64,000 nt of DNA from NCBI GenBank assembly GCA_030523725.1, contig JAUNHV010000007.1, positions 1 to 64,000 on the forward strand. The letters are read 5' to 3'. The stretch comes from Synergistaceae bacterium (GTDB lineage: Bacteria > Synergistota > Synergistia > Synergistales > Synergistaceae). Both the position numbers and the translations under genes were made by a program. How positions within the stretch are numbered: the stretch's first letter is position 1; each line of letters starts with the position of its first letter. This document shows, one piece after another, positions 52,242 to 61,903 of this stretch. The notes under the pieces are model-generated. The model was not told the origin of the DNA, made no database searches, and worked only from the letters and a program-made list of their open reading frames with translations.

Positions 52242-53315
52242 TTATTCGCCCCCGATAAACTCTTCAATCTGTTTTTTGGTACACTCTGATATATTTCCAC
52301 CATGAATATAGATCATCGTCCACTCTACAATTTTCTCCATCGCATGCTCAATATTCCACCTCGGTTTCCAATTAAAAGTCGATTTTAGTTTTGAGCAATC
52401 AAGTTTTAAGAAATTTGCTTCATGAGGACCAGCATCATCAACATTTTTCCACGTAACATTGTTTTCGCCGTTTTTCTCATTCCATTTTTCACAAAATGAA
52501 CTAACAAGATCTCCTGTTGTCCAACAATCTGTATCATCTGGTCCAACATTATAACTTCCTGCAAAATCTCTATTTTCATACTGTGCCTGTGCCAACATGA
52601 GATACACTACAATCGGCTCAAGCACATGTTGATACGGTCTTATGGAATAGGGATTACGAACTATAATTTCTGTCCCTTTTTCAATAGCACGGACACAATC
52701 TGGGATAATTCTGTCTTTTGCGAAATCTCCTCCACCTATTACATTTCCAGCTCGACATGTGGAAATAGCGATATCTTTATCAGAAAAAAACGAATTTTTA
52801 TAGCTACTGGTTATAAGCTCAGAACAGGATTTTGAGTTTGAATAAGGATCATATCCATTGAGCTCTTCGCCTTCTCGGTAGCCCCACACCCATTCTTTAT
52901 TTAGATACACTTTGTCAGTTGTAACATTTATAAAGGATTTTACAGTATCACAACCTCTGATTGCTTCTAAAATATTCACAGTCCCCATCACATTTGTTTC
53001 ATAGGTATAAACAGGGTTTTGGTAAGAGTCACGTACTATCGGTTGGGCCGCCATATGAATTACAATCTCTGGATTTACTTTTGCAAACACTTTCTTTAAT
53101 TGCTCCAGATTACGAATATCGCCAATTTTTGAGTTTACTTCGTTTTTTAGCCCCAACAGGTTAAACAAAGATGGGCTTGTAGGTGGCTCCAAAGCATAAC
53201 CTGTAACAAAAGCCCCGGATAACGCAAGGAGTTTACACATCCAACTTCCCTTAAAGCCTGTGTGACCAGTTATTAAAATACTCTTTCCCTTGTAAAAATT
53301 TGAGCTAAATTTCAT
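52242..53315 (-). CDS. rfbG: CDP-glucose 4,6-dehydratase
   Basis: Extended SDR enzyme, 357 aa as in known RfbG, making CDP-4-keto-6-deoxyglucose. NAD motif GHTGFKGSW; TTDKVY, YSNSKSCSE (Tyr-x3-Lys) and RAGNVIGGGDFAKDRIIPD are family signatures. ATG 53315 overlaps the upstream glycosyltransferase by 11 bases and has GAGGA before it. Works with RfbF and RfbH encoded upstream on the same strand. Confidence 0.95.
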   Translation of the reverse strand: MKFSSNFYKGKSILITGHTGFKGSWMCKLLALSGAFVTGYALEPPTSPSLFNLLGLKNEVNSKIGDIRNLEQLKKVFAKVNPEIVIHMAAQPIVRDSYQNPVYTYETNVMGTVNILEAIRGCDTVKSFINVTTDKVYLNKEWVWGYREGEELNGYDPYSNSKSCSELITSSYKNSFFSDKDIAISTCRAGNVIGGGDFAKDRIIPDCVRAIEKGTEIIVRNPYSIRPYQHVLEPIVVYLMLAQAQYENRDFAGSYNVGPDDTDCWTTGDLVSSFCEKWNEKNGENNVTWKNVDDAGPHEANFLKLDCSKLKSTFNWKPRWNIEHAMEKIVEWTMIYIHGGNISECTKKQIEEFIGGE

Positions 53316-54255
53316 TATTTTTTTCCTCAAAATTAATCCGCTCTTCTTCTATAACCAATGGCCTATTCATAACTCTTTTGTTCATGCTTAGTATGTACTC
53401 ACCAGTTAGACCCAAAAAGATCAATTGCACAGCCCCCAAAAAGAACATTCCAATGACTATCGGTGCCATACCAGTAGAAAACATGTTCCAAAAAAGTAAT
53501 TTATAGACAAGGTAAACAGTTGCAATAATAATGCTGATAAAAGCTACTCCAATTCCCACAAATGTCGCTAGCCTTAACCCAATTTTTGTATATGATGTAA
53601 AACTTAACATTGCAACATCATACAGGGAAAAGAAATTATACTTGCTCTTGCCAGCACGACGTAGTTGCTGCTCATAAGGCAGATCCACCCTCTTAGAACC
53701 AAATTCAGCAACTATCCCCCTCAAAAATGGAGTAGGATCGTGCAAATTGCTCAACACCCTCACAAAGGAAGCATCATAAAGACCAAACCCCGTAAAGTGT
53801 TCTATCTGTTCTACCTCAGAAAGCTTTGTAATCAATTTATAATAACAGGTTCGTACGAAACGCATAACTTTATTTTCTTTGCTTGTTGTTTTTATAGCAC
53901 AAACAATTCTGTAACCTTGCTCCCATTTCTCAAGCATTTTAGGAATCATGCTTACTGGATCTTGAAAATCTGCAAACATCAATATGACACAATCGCCACC
54001 AACATGAGTTATTCCATAGTATGGGGAATTATTCTGTCCAAAGTTTTTCGCATTGAGTATTGCACGAATTTTTTTGTTGTTACCACAAAGCTCTCTAAGC
54101 TTATCTCTCGTTCCGTCCTTTGAATTGTTGTCTATAAATGTAATCGTATAGTTATACTGAGGTAATTTTGCAAACTCTGCTATTATTGCTTGACTTAAGG
54201 GTTCAACATTTTCTAACTCGTTGTATGTTGGTATCAACACAGATACAGTTTTCAT
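53305..54255 (-). CDS. Polyprenyl-phosphate glycosyltransferase (GT2)
   Basis: 316 aa. N-terminal GT2 domain (VSVLIPTYNELENV, FIDNNSKDGT, FADFQDP as the DxD-like metal site) followed by two membrane spans and a basic tail, the GtrB/DPM-like layout. It would load a sugar onto undecaprenyl phosphate or act in glycan assembly. It overlaps rfbG by 11 bases. The 54256-54517 gap behind it holds no gene. Confidence 0.88.
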   Translation of the reverse strand: MKTVSVLIPTYNELENVEPLSQAIIAEFAKLPQYNYTITFIDNNSKDGTRDKLRELCGNNKKIRAILNAKNFGQNNSPYYGITHVGGDCVILMFADFQDPVSMIPKMLEKWEQGYRIVCAIKTTSKENKVMRFVRTCYYKLITKLSEVEQIEHFTGFGLYDASFVRVLSNLHDPTPFLRGIVAEFGSKRVDLPYEQQLRRAGKSKYNFFSLYDVAMLSFTSYTKIGLRLATFVGIGVAFISIIIATVYLVYKLLFWNMFSTGMAPIVIGMFFLGAVQLIFLGLTGEYILSMNKRVMNRPLVIEEERINFEEKNNEI

Positions 54256-54517
54256 TTTCTTACCTCACTTAAATAATAATATTACTTGATCAAAACCATT
54301 AGCTATATCACAACCTAGTTACTGCAATCTTGGATGAAGACATCACATTGCAACCAATCTAATTTCTACACAATGCGTATAAGAGCTCTTCTGCCTTTTA
54401 TCTATATTTTCAATTTTCTTTCATAATAGAGTCTTAGCAATACATCTGAAACATCATCGTTATCCATTTATCCATTACCCATGTTGCCTCAGAAATACAA
54501 GCAGTAAATATACAGGT
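54256..54517. other. Spacer within the glycan cluster
   Basis: 262 bases between the SDR gene and the glycosyltransferase. I saw no frame, no clear hairpin with a T tract and no consensus promoter on the - strand. Confidence 0.4.
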
Positions 54518-55453
54518 TTACTTCTTAAGAGACTGCTCAAAGACCAGCTTCTTAAAATATTCAATCGTAATTTTTATACCTTCCTCGAAGCTAACTTCAG
54601 GTAGAAAACCTGTATCACGAGTCAACTCAAAGATGTTTACGCAGGAACTGAAAGTTTGTTTTGTCATTGTAGGTTTTTCACCAATTCCTAGAGCTAAATC
54701 AGGAGCTATCATATCACGAATCTTTTCGACATATAATCTTAATGGTTTATGACAACCAGAACCTATTCCATAAATTTTCCCCGTTTTTCCAAACTCGCAT
54801 ATTAGCCTTATGGCTCTAGCAACTTCACCAACATACAGAAAATCCCACATTTGCGTTAACCCTCCAAATGAAGGCTTTTGCCCCTGTAAGAGAGTTAAAA
54901 TGGTATATGTAATGATATTATTATCATTCCTCCTCGGTCCAAATGTACTTGGAATTATCATCCAAACAAAAGGCATTTCAAGTTGTCTGGCTCTAACCTC
55001 TAAAAAATGATGTGCAGAAGCCTTAGCTGCCCCATACATATCATTGGGAGTTTGCCGATCATATACATTCATAACATCATCGCATAGAACATATTCCGCT
55101 ACCGTACCAGATGCAACAAATTTTCGACATCCTATCTTTTGGGCAAGTTCAATTGCAGATATAGACATTGATATATTCGTTAATTGAAGTTTAACATCAT
55201 TTTTGTCTTCTGGTAAAACACCACTCCAAGCCATATGTATAAATGCATCAAAGTTTCTATCTTCTATTTTATCGACCAAAGAAGAATTTATTTCACCCTC
55301 AACTACTTTTAAATGAGAATCACATACAATTTCAGGTAACAGTTTTTGTTTATTTCTTACAATTAGTGTTGTATCGATATTATACTTAAGTAGTTCTTGG
55401 ACAAGCCAACTACCTATAAATCCAGTAGCCCCCGTTACAATTACCTTTTTCAT
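54518..55453 (-). CDS. SDR sugar-nucleotide reductase, probable CDP-dideoxyhexose step
   Basis: 311-aa extended SDR: TGATGFIGSWL at the start and YGAAK as the Tyr-x3-Lys pair. Set directly after RfbH, it is likely the 4-reductase that turns CDP-4-keto-3,6-dideoxyglucose into abequose or paratose (RfbJ/RfbS-type role). Which epimer forms cannot be told. It shares one base with rfbH. Confidence 0.75.
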   Translation of the reverse strand: MKKVIVTGATGFIGSWLVQELLKYNIDTTLIVRNKQKLLPEIVCDSHLKVVEGEINSSLVDKIEDRNFDAFIHMAWSGVLPEDKNDVKLQLTNISMSISAIELAQKIGCRKFVASGTVAEYVLCDDVMNVYDRQTPNDMYGAAKASAHHFLEVRARQLEMPFVWMIIPSTFGPRRNDNNIITYTILTLLQGQKPSFGGLTQMWDFLYVGEVARAIRLICEFGKTGKIYGIGSGCHKPLRLYVEKIRDMIAPDLALGIGEKPTMTKQTFSSCVNIFELTRDTGFLPEVSFEEGIKITIEYFKKLVFEQSLKK

Positions 55454-56808
55454 TATTTTGTTACAGCCTCTTTAATTACCTCTGCCATGTAATCAACCAT
55501 AGCATCAGTCATACCAGGATACACCCCTACCCAGAATGAGTTATTTACAACAAAATCACTTATTTCGAGATTACCTATCACCCTATATGATGTATCAGTG
55601 TTTCTAATTTCATTGAAGCATGGCTGCTTAATTATATTCCCCGAGAAAAGTAAACGTGTTTGCACATTCTTGCTTTCAATATATCTTGTAACTTCATTCC
55701 TGTCTAAACCAGTTTCTGGCCTCACCGAAATTAAGAAACCAAACCAAGAAGGGATACTATTCTCTGCAGGGACAGGAAGGATAATCTTATCTTGTATATC
55801 TTCAAGCGCCACATGTAATCTAGCCCAGTTGTACTTTCTTCTTTCAATAAAAAATGGAAATTTTTTTAATTGCTCTACTCCTATAGCCGCTTGAAGGTCG
55901 GTTACCTTTACGTTATAGCCAAAGTGAGAATATGTATATTTATGATCATATCCCTTGGGAAGTAATCCAAACTGCCCATCCCATCTATGTCCGCAAAGGT
56001 TATCCTGACCTGAAACGCAAATACAATCACGCCCCCAGTCCCTGTATGACAAAATAAGCCTATGGAGTAAAGGATTGTTTGTATACACTGCGCCACCTTC
56101 GCCCATTGTCATGTGGTGCGGTGGGTAAAATGAGCTAGTCCCAATGTCACCCCATGCGCCAGTATACTTTGTCACTCCATCGATTGTGTATTTTGTGCCC
56201 AGTGCATCACAGTTATCTTCCACAAGCCATAGATTATGCTTTTCACAGAACGCCTTAACTGCCTTCAAATCAAAGGGGTTACCCAAAGTATGTGCAATCA
56301 TGACTGCCTTAGTCTTTTCTGATAATGCCGCTTCGAGCTGTGTGACATCTATGTTGTATTGAGGTATTGTAACGTCCACAAAGACAGGAACTGCACCATA
56401 CTGTAAGATTGGGGTAATAGTTGTCGGGAAACCGCAAGCAACAGTAATTACTTCATCACCTTTTTTTATTTGTCTTACCCCAAGCTCAGGTGCTGTTAAA
56501 ACAGAAAACGCAATAAGATTTGCAGAAGAACCACTATTTACAAGATGAGCATACTCCACACCAATCCATTCAGCAAATTTTTTTTCAAATTCTCTTGAGA
56601 ATCTACCTGTAGTAAGCCAAAAATCAAGCATTGCATCTGTAAGGCTCTGCATTTCCTTTTCATCATAAACACGACTTGCATAGCTGATTCTGTCACCAGG
56701 CCTAAAATTTTCCTTGTTTTCTTTCGGTGCTTTGAACTCACGATAGAATTCACCTACCAACTTTTTGATTTGGTTTCTTGCTTCTGTCTCATTTTTCCAA
56801 TTTGACAT
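55453..56808 (-). CDS. rfbH: CDP-4-keto-6-deoxyglucose 3-dehydrase E1
   Basis: 451-aa PLP/[2Fe-2S] enzyme of the aminotransferase fold. The usual PLP Lys is replaced by His in SSFYPPHHMTMGEGG, a hallmark of E1. The cluster ligands DNC and CICVSGQDNLC keep the C-x1-C-x7-C spacing of the Yersinia enzyme. It removes the 3-hydroxyl with electrons from an E3 reductase, which is not encoded in this window. AGGT precedes the ATG. Confidence 0.95.
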   Translation of the reverse strand: MSNWKNETEARNQIKKLVGEFYREFKAPKENKENFRPGDRISYASRVYDEKEMQSLTDAMLDFWLTTGRFSREFEKKFAEWIGVEYAHLVNSGSSANLIAFSVLTAPELGVRQIKKGDEVITVACGFPTTITPILQYGAVPVFVDVTIPQYNIDVTQLEAALSEKTKAVMIAHTLGNPFDLKAVKAFCEKHNLWLVEDNCDALGTKYTIDGVTKYTGAWGDIGTSSFYPPHHMTMGEGGAVYTNNPLLHRLILSYRDWGRDCICVSGQDNLCGHRWDGQFGLLPKGYDHKYTYSHFGYNVKVTDLQAAIGVEQLKKFPFFIERRKYNWARLHVALEDIQDKIILPVPAENSIPSWFGFLISVRPETGLDRNEVTRYIESKNVQTRLLFSGNIIKQPCFNEIRNTDTSYRVIGNLEISDFVVNNSFWVGVYPGMTDAMVDYMAEVIKEAVTK

Positions 56809-56827
56809 AAACTTTACCTCACATTAA

Positions 56828-57610
56828 TCAATTCGCCCATTTTTTCCAAGGTGCCTTGCCAGCCGCCAATAATTTTTCTAGCATTAACTTTTCACGCATA
56901 TTATCCATGCATTGCCAAAAACCTTTGTGCATGTAAGACATTAACTCGCCTCTCTGTACCAAAGTTTCAAGAGGCTCTTTTTCAAAAACAGTCCTATCTC
57001 CATCAATCAGCTCAAAAATTTCTGGCTCTAGCACCATGTAACCCGCATTAATGGGAGCACCATCAACCTGATTTTTTTCTCTAAAGGACTTAACCGCATT
57101 ATCTCCGTCTATGTCCAAGATACCCTTTTGCTGCTCCTGTAACACAGCCGTTAATGTCGCAATTTTGCCATGTTTTTTGTGAAATTCCACAAGCTTGGAT
57201 ATGTTCACATCGCAGACACCGTCACCATATGTCATAAGAAAAGACTCTGCACCAATATATTTTTGAATTCGTTTTATACGCCCACCTGTCATAGTGTTAA
57301 GACCGGTATCTACCACCGTCACCTTCCATGGATCAAAATGAGATCTATGTATAGTCATCTCGTTCTTTCCATTAGTGTAATCAAATGTAATATCACTGTT
57401 ATGAATAAAATAGTCCGCAAACCATTCTTTGATAACATGTTGCTTATATCCTGCACAGATAACAAATTCGTTGTATCCATAGTAAGAATATTCTTTCATA
57501 ATATGCCAAAGAATAGGCTTGCCACCAATCTCAATCATCGGCTTTGGCTTGAATTGTGATTCTTCAGAAATCCTACTTCCAAAACCTCCTGCTAAAATAA
57601 CTACTTTCAT
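56828..57610 (-). CDS. rfbF: Glucose-1-phosphate cytidylyltransferase
   Basis: 260 aa. Makes CDP-glucose from CTP and glucose-1-phosphate, the first step of the 3,6-dideoxyhexose route. LAGGFGSRISEESQFKPKPM is the nucleotide-binding loop; YGDGVCDV is the metal-binding segment. AGGAG precedes the ATG. It is followed after 19 bases by rfbH. A hairpin lies 23 bases upstream of its start, see 57633-57673. Confidence 0.96.
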   Translation of the reverse strand: MKVVILAGGFGSRISEESQFKPKPMIEIGGKPILWHIMKEYSYYGYNEFVICAGYKQHVIKEWFADYFIHNSDITFDYTNGKNEMTIHRSHFDPWKVTVVDTGLNTMTGGRIKRIQKYIGAESFLMTYGDGVCDVNISKLVEFHKKHGKIATLTAVLQEQQKGILDIDGDNAVKSFREKNQVDGAPINAGYMVLEPEIFELIDGDRTVFEKEPLETLVQRGELMSYMHKGFWQCMDNMREKLMLEKLLAAGKAPWKKWAN

Positions 57611-57632
57611 TTTAGTCTCCTAACAATAACCA

Positions 57633-57673
57633 AAAGCACACCTACACAAGAACCTTGGGTAGGTGTGCTTTTG
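57633..57673 (-). terminator. Hairpin in the rfbF leader
   Basis: AAAAGCACACCTAC (57633-57646) pairs perfectly with GTAGGTGTGCTTTT (57660-57673), with CAAG-CTTG inside the loop. On the - strand it is followed by GGTTATTGTT and then the rfbF ribosome site, so it could attenuate rfbF. T residues are more plentiful on the + strand, so the direction is uncertain. Confidence 0.7.
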
Positions 57674-57928
57674 TGTTTTTTTGGCTATATCAACAATTGA
57701 TTTTACAAAAAGGTCAGAAATAAATTTAGAGACAACAACCCAATGAAACAAGGAACAAGCAACATAGAATTGTAACACTATACTTTTTTTACCAATTTTT
57801 TTTGTTTTTCTTGTAAAAATGCGGCAATATAATACAAATTTTTCATGGTTACAAACACATTTTTGCATAGCACCTAGATCCTTTTTTGTCACAAGGCGAA
57901 CCATCTCTACACACTTAAACACTAAATA

Positions 57929-57957
57929 ATTGTAGCATAACTTTTTATGCCTGTCTA
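57929..57957 (-). promoter_or_regulatory. Candidate promoter for rfbFHG
   Basis: On the - strand: TAGACA (57957-57952), 17-base spacer, TACAAT (57934-57929). It gives a leader of about 310 bases before rfbF that ends in the hairpin at 57633-57673. The 57611-58002 spacer contains no gene I trust. Confidence 0.6.
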
Positions 57958-58002
57958 TAAAAAATAATTGAAAGGACAGCAAGTCTGTTTCTGAATTTTT
58001 CA

Positions 58003-58980
58003 TTATAGTCCTACTCTTTCATTTATTATGAATCTTGGTCGTGCTTTTGTTTCAAGGTAAATTTTGCCAATATATTCACCTATAATTCCTATGCTTATGA
58101 ATTGCAACCCAGCCAAGAAACCAACAAAGGGTATAAGCCAAATTGTCCACTCTAATGCATCACCAAGAATTTGCTTAACAAGCAAGCAAATTGCAAAGAG
58201 AATTGATAAACATGTAATGAACACTCCACAGGATAATATTAGTCTTATTGGTTTAACGGACAAGCTTGTTATTCCATTAAAGGCAAGGGTTAGCATCTTG
58301 CTGAGTGGATAATGGCTTTCGCCTGCTATCCTTTCGTGGCGCTCATAATAAACACTCGTGCTTTTGAATCCAACCAAAGGAATAAGCCCACGTAGGAACA
58401 AGTTTACTTCGTGAAAATTTGCAAATTCACGTAAAACGCGAGAGGAAAGCAACCTGTAATCTGCGTGATTAAACACGACTTCCGCTCCAAGTTTATTGAG
58501 GAGTTTGTAAAAGCCCTCTGCTGTAAAACGCTTGAACCACGTGTCTGTTGTGCGTTTGTTTCTCACACCATAAACAATTTCTGCACCATCGAGGTAGGCT
58601 TTTACCATTTCGTCCATTGCATTGATGTCGTCTTGACCGTCGGCATCTATGGAAATTGTGATGTCACATCTGTCCTTTGCTTCCATTAGTCCCGCCAACA
58701 AAACATTCTGATGTCCTCTGTTTCTGCTGAGCGAAGCACCAACAAACAGGCTATTTTCTTTTACGATATCACAAATTACGCTCCATGTGTTATCTGAACT
58801 TCCATCATTCATTAGAAGAACTCGGCTTTCTGGTGTTATAAGATTATCTTCAATAAGACCTGAAAGTTTTGCCGCAAACATTTTCTTAGTTATGGGCAAA
58901 ACCGCTTCTTCGTTGTAACAGGGAACAACGATATAAAGACAGGGGGTTTTTCTCATCTCATTTTGCATGGTATCAATCAT
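58003..58980 (-). CDS. Polyprenyl-phosphate glycosyltransferase (GtrB/DPM1-like)
   Basis: 325 aa. GT2 catalytic domain (YIVVPCYNEEAVLP, LMNDGSSDNTW, ISIDADGQDD) and two C-terminal spans, the layout of undecaprenyl-phosphate glucosyltransferases. It probably charges the lipid carrier used by the two GtrII-like proteins encoded just upstream. The ATG overlaps the preceding gene by 8 bases; ATG 58968 is an alternative. Confidence 0.9.
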   Translation of the reverse strand: MIDTMQNEMRKTPCLYIVVPCYNEEAVLPITKKMFAAKLSGLIEDNLITPESRVLLMNDGSSDNTWSVICDIVKENSLFVGASLSRNRGHQNVLLAGLMEAKDRCDITISIDADGQDDINAMDEMVKAYLDGAEIVYGVRNKRTTDTWFKRFTAEGFYKLLNKLGAEVVFNHADYRLLSSRVLREFANFHEVNLFLRGLIPLVGFKSTSVYYERHERIAGESHYPLSKMLTLAFNGITSLSVKPIRLILSCGVFITCLSILFAICLLVKQILGDALEWTIWLIPFVGFLAGLQFISIGIIGEYIGKIYLETKARPRFIINERVGL

Positions 58981-60439
58981 TCTCCTTAAATCGATTTAAA
59001 TATCTTTTATTGATAGTTAAATATAGATAACCGTCTTTATAACCATAACGATAAAGCCCGTTATCTGAAACTTTAGCAAAGTTACTTGGCAACACTTCAT
59101 CATGTAACTCCACGTGCTTAAATCCAATTGATTTTGCCACTGGAAGCCACCTGAAATCTTCATCTAATGGGCTTGTATATTTGAGGGTTCTGTCGTTCGC
59201 CTGGCATATTATTTTCATGGACTGGGCGATCTCGGCGTTTTTACCATCCTGTAAATACACCTTCATCCCCTTATGGAGACTTGGGGCAGAGCATACAGAC
59301 ATTAACTCCGTTCGCCATGTATTAGTGATTTCGTTATACCATAGCAAATCGTTAATATTATCCTGCCAAAAAACGGTAGCAACAATAGAGAGCAGAATAA
59401 CAGCAATAATGCGAACCCTCTTTTTGTTATAACAAAATAATGCTACGCAAAACAAACCGCAATACAACGGGAAAGCGGTTCTAACCTTTACAAGCACACC
59501 AACAGGAATTTGCTGAACATAAAGTGATACAATAACAGCCAATATAAGTGCCACCCTGGCAAACATACCACTTCTGCCTCCTGTGGTCGGGTCGTTTTTC
59601 TTTGTGAGATATATAAGATCAGCCAACATACAAACAAAAACAAATCTAACAGAGCGCGTTGCAAAAAATCCCCTTAAGCCTGTGCAAAGCCAACGGTATT
59701 CGATTCTAATATTTCTAAACACATCAGCAAAAGACTTTATTGGATGAGGATCTCTCCAAATATGAACATGAATAAAAGCCCCCACCTTGGCAAAGGTTAT
59801 AGCTTGTGCAACAGCATAACCTGCAATAAAACCTAATATCCACCACAACAAGACTTGAAGGAAAGATTTTCTATCCCTCACCTCTGACAAGAAAAGTAAC
59901 GGCATCAGATTGTAATAATTAAAGAATACCCCAAAGAAAAGAATACCTGTGCAAATAAAAAATGCTCGTTCACTTAAGACTTTTTTCAATAAGGGTGCAA
60001 GGGCTAAAAGCACATAATTTGGGAATGGCGTCGCTGGCCAATGGACTAAAGTGTATATTGGATGAATTTGCATAAGTGCCAGGGCAAAAATAATTGCGTG
60101 TATCTCGTCATCAATAAAATCTTTTGCAATCTTATATCCAAAGAAAAAGAAACATGCAAAAGAAAGAGTAATTACAATATATGGCGACATTTTTTTTAGC
60201 ACGAAGAAGAACAGATAAATGATCCAGCGACCTTCGTAGGTTAGTTTTGTATAATATTCGTCTATGTAGTATAAATCGTCATTTCGCCAAGTGGTAATTT
60301 TAAGCAATGTAGTAAAATTTTGCACAAGAAGAACCGTAAGGAAAGACATAATAATGATACAGAATAAATCTTCCAATGAAAATTTGAACTTCCAAATAGA
60401 AAAATGCTTTGTAAAAAGTATGTCGTTTAGTTTTTCCAT
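58973..60439 (-). CDS. GtrII-like membrane glucosyltransferase, copy 1
   Basis: 488 aa with about ten spans. RNDDLYYIDEY and LTYEGRWIIYLFFF after the first span match the Glucos_trans_II (GtrII) pattern, an acidic pair followed by GRW. Such proteins move glucose from undecaprenyl phosphate to O-antigen outside the inner membrane. It is a tandem paralogue of the next gene upstream; both share FFGYKIAKDF and HWPATPF. Confidence 0.8.
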   Translation of the reverse strand: MEKLNDILFTKHFSIWKFKFSLEDLFCIIIMSFLTVLLVQNFTTLLKITTWRNDDLYYIDEYYTKLTYEGRWIIYLFFFVLKKMSPYIVITLSFACFFFFGYKIAKDFIDDEIHAIIFALALMQIHPIYTLVHWPATPFPNYVLLALAPLLKKVLSERAFFICTGILFFGVFFNYYNLMPLLFLSEVRDRKSFLQVLLWWILGFIAGYAVAQAITFAKVGAFIHVHIWRDPHPIKSFADVFRNIRIEYRWLCTGLRGFFATRSVRFVFVCMLADLIYLTKKNDPTTGGRSGMFARVALILAVIVSLYVQQIPVGVLVKVRTAFPLYCGLFCVALFCYNKKRVRIIAVILLSIVATVFWQDNINDLLWYNEITNTWRTELMSVCSAPSLHKGMKVYLQDGKNAEIAQSMKIICQANDRTLKYTSPLDEDFRWLPVAKSIGFKHVELHDEVLPSNFAKVSDNGLYRYGYKDGYLYLTINKRYLNRFKEND

Positions 60440-60451
60440 ACTTAAAACCTC

Positions 60452-61879
60452 TTATTGCTCTAAATATTTTTTGCTGATGGTTAAATATAGATAACCATCT
60501 TTATAACCGTAGCGGTATAACCCGTTTGGAGAAATTTTTGCAAATTCGGCAGGTAAATCTTCATCACACAATTCCGTATTGTTAATGTTAAATCCTATTG
60601 ATATTGCAACTGGAAGCCAGCGGTAATCGGCTCCCAAGTTTTGGGTGTATTTAAAATTTTTGCCAATTACTCGACATATAGCTTGTTCAGAGGCAGCAAC
60701 TTCCTCGGTATTATAGCCCTTATGCAAATATATTTTTATCCCCTTGTGAAGCGTTGGAACAGAACAAATTGATTTTAATTCAGTTTGCCATGTATTGGTA
60801 ATGTCACGAAAACAAGATAGATCGTTCATATTATCGTGCCAAAAAACAAGAGCAACAGATGAAATCAAAATAATTGTAATATAGCGAAGAGATTTTTTGT
60901 TGTAACAGCATAATGCCACAGCGAACAAACCACAATAAAGAGGAAGAGTAGTTCTGATAGCAACTTCAACACCAAGAGGAACTTGCTGAACGTAAAGCGA
61001 AATAATAACCATGAATAGAAGCAATAGCCTAGCACACAGCGTTTTTCTTCCACCTAGATGTGTCGGATTTTTTTTCACTAAATATGCAAGACAAGCTGCC
61101 AAAGAGCCAAAAGCAATTTTTACGGAGCGCCTCGCAAAAAATCCTTTTATCCCTTCACAAAACCATTGATATTCCGTCTCTATATTTTTAACAAGGTCAG
61201 CAAAAGACTTTATTGGATTAGGTTCTCTCCAATCTGCAATTTGAATGAAGCTACCCGTAATGAGAAGCGTTATAACCTGTGTTACCGCATAGCCAACAAC
61301 AAAACCCAGAATCCAAAGTAGCATAATTTCAATAAAGGATTTTATGTCTTTCACTTCTGACAGAAAAAGTAGTGGCATCAGGTCATAGAAATTGAAAAAT
61401 AGCCCGAAGAAAAGGATCCCTGTGCAAATGAAAAACGCTCTTTTGCTTAAATCTTTTTTCAAGAAAGGAGTAAAGGCTAAAACCACATAATTTAGAAACG
61501 GCGTTGCAGGCCAATGAACCAATGAGTAAATTGGGTGAATCTGCGCAAGAGCTAAGGCAAAAATGATTGCAAACAGGTTATCCTTTGTAAAATCTTTTGC
61601 AATCTTATAGCCAAAGAAGCAAAAACATACCAAAGAAAGTGCAATCACGATGTGTGGTGGCAAACTTTTCAGCATAAAGAAAAATACATAATTGATCCAA
61701 CGTCCTTCAGTAGACAATTTTTTATAGTATGTAGCTCTGTAATATAAAGCATCATGTCGCCACACTGTGGTGTCTAGCAATATTGCAAAATTTTGCCAAA
61801 GAAGAATGGCCAAGAAGCATATTACAGCAAAACAGAATACGTCTTTTAAGGAGAATTTGACCTCTCTAAGTTTTTCCAT
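60452..61879 (-). CDS. GtrII-like membrane glucosyltransferase, copy 2
   Basis: 475 aa, clear paralogue of copy 1 along its whole length, including the soluble C-terminal 120 residues and the end YRYGYKDGYLYLTI. WRHDALYYRATYY shows His-Asp in place of the Asn-Asp-Asp of copy 1, so the first acidic residue differs. ATG 61879 (GAGG upstream) is preferred over TTG 61900. Different acceptor or sugar specificity is an inference. Confidence 0.8.
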   Translation of the reverse strand: MEKLREVKFSLKDVFCFAVICFLAILLWQNFAILLDTTVWRHDALYYRATYYKKLSTEGRWINYVFFFMLKSLPPHIVIALSLVCFCFFGYKIAKDFTKDNLFAIIFALALAQIHPIYSLVHWPATPFLNYVVLAFTPFLKKDLSKRAFFICTGILFFGLFFNFYDLMPLLFLSEVKDIKSFIEIMLLWILGFVVGYAVTQVITLLITGSFIQIADWREPNPIKSFADLVKNIETEYQWFCEGIKGFFARRSVKIAFGSLAACLAYLVKKNPTHLGGRKTLCARLLLLFMVIISLYVQQVPLGVEVAIRTTLPLYCGLFAVALCCYNKKSLRYITIILISSVALVFWHDNMNDLSCFRDITNTWQTELKSICSVPTLHKGIKIYLHKGYNTEEVAASEQAICRVIGKNFKYTQNLGADYRWLPVAISIGFNINNTELCDEDLPAEFAKISPNGLYRYGYKDGYLYLTISKKYLEQ

Positions 61880-61903
61880 TTTTAACCTCGTTTTGTCCAA
61901 TTT

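Noticed and set aside
57620-58003. 127-codon frame on the - strand before rfbF
   Set aside because: It runs through the hairpin and promoter candidate, shows no family features, and has irregular Cys/Lys/Phe-rich composition. I treat the interval as leader DNA.
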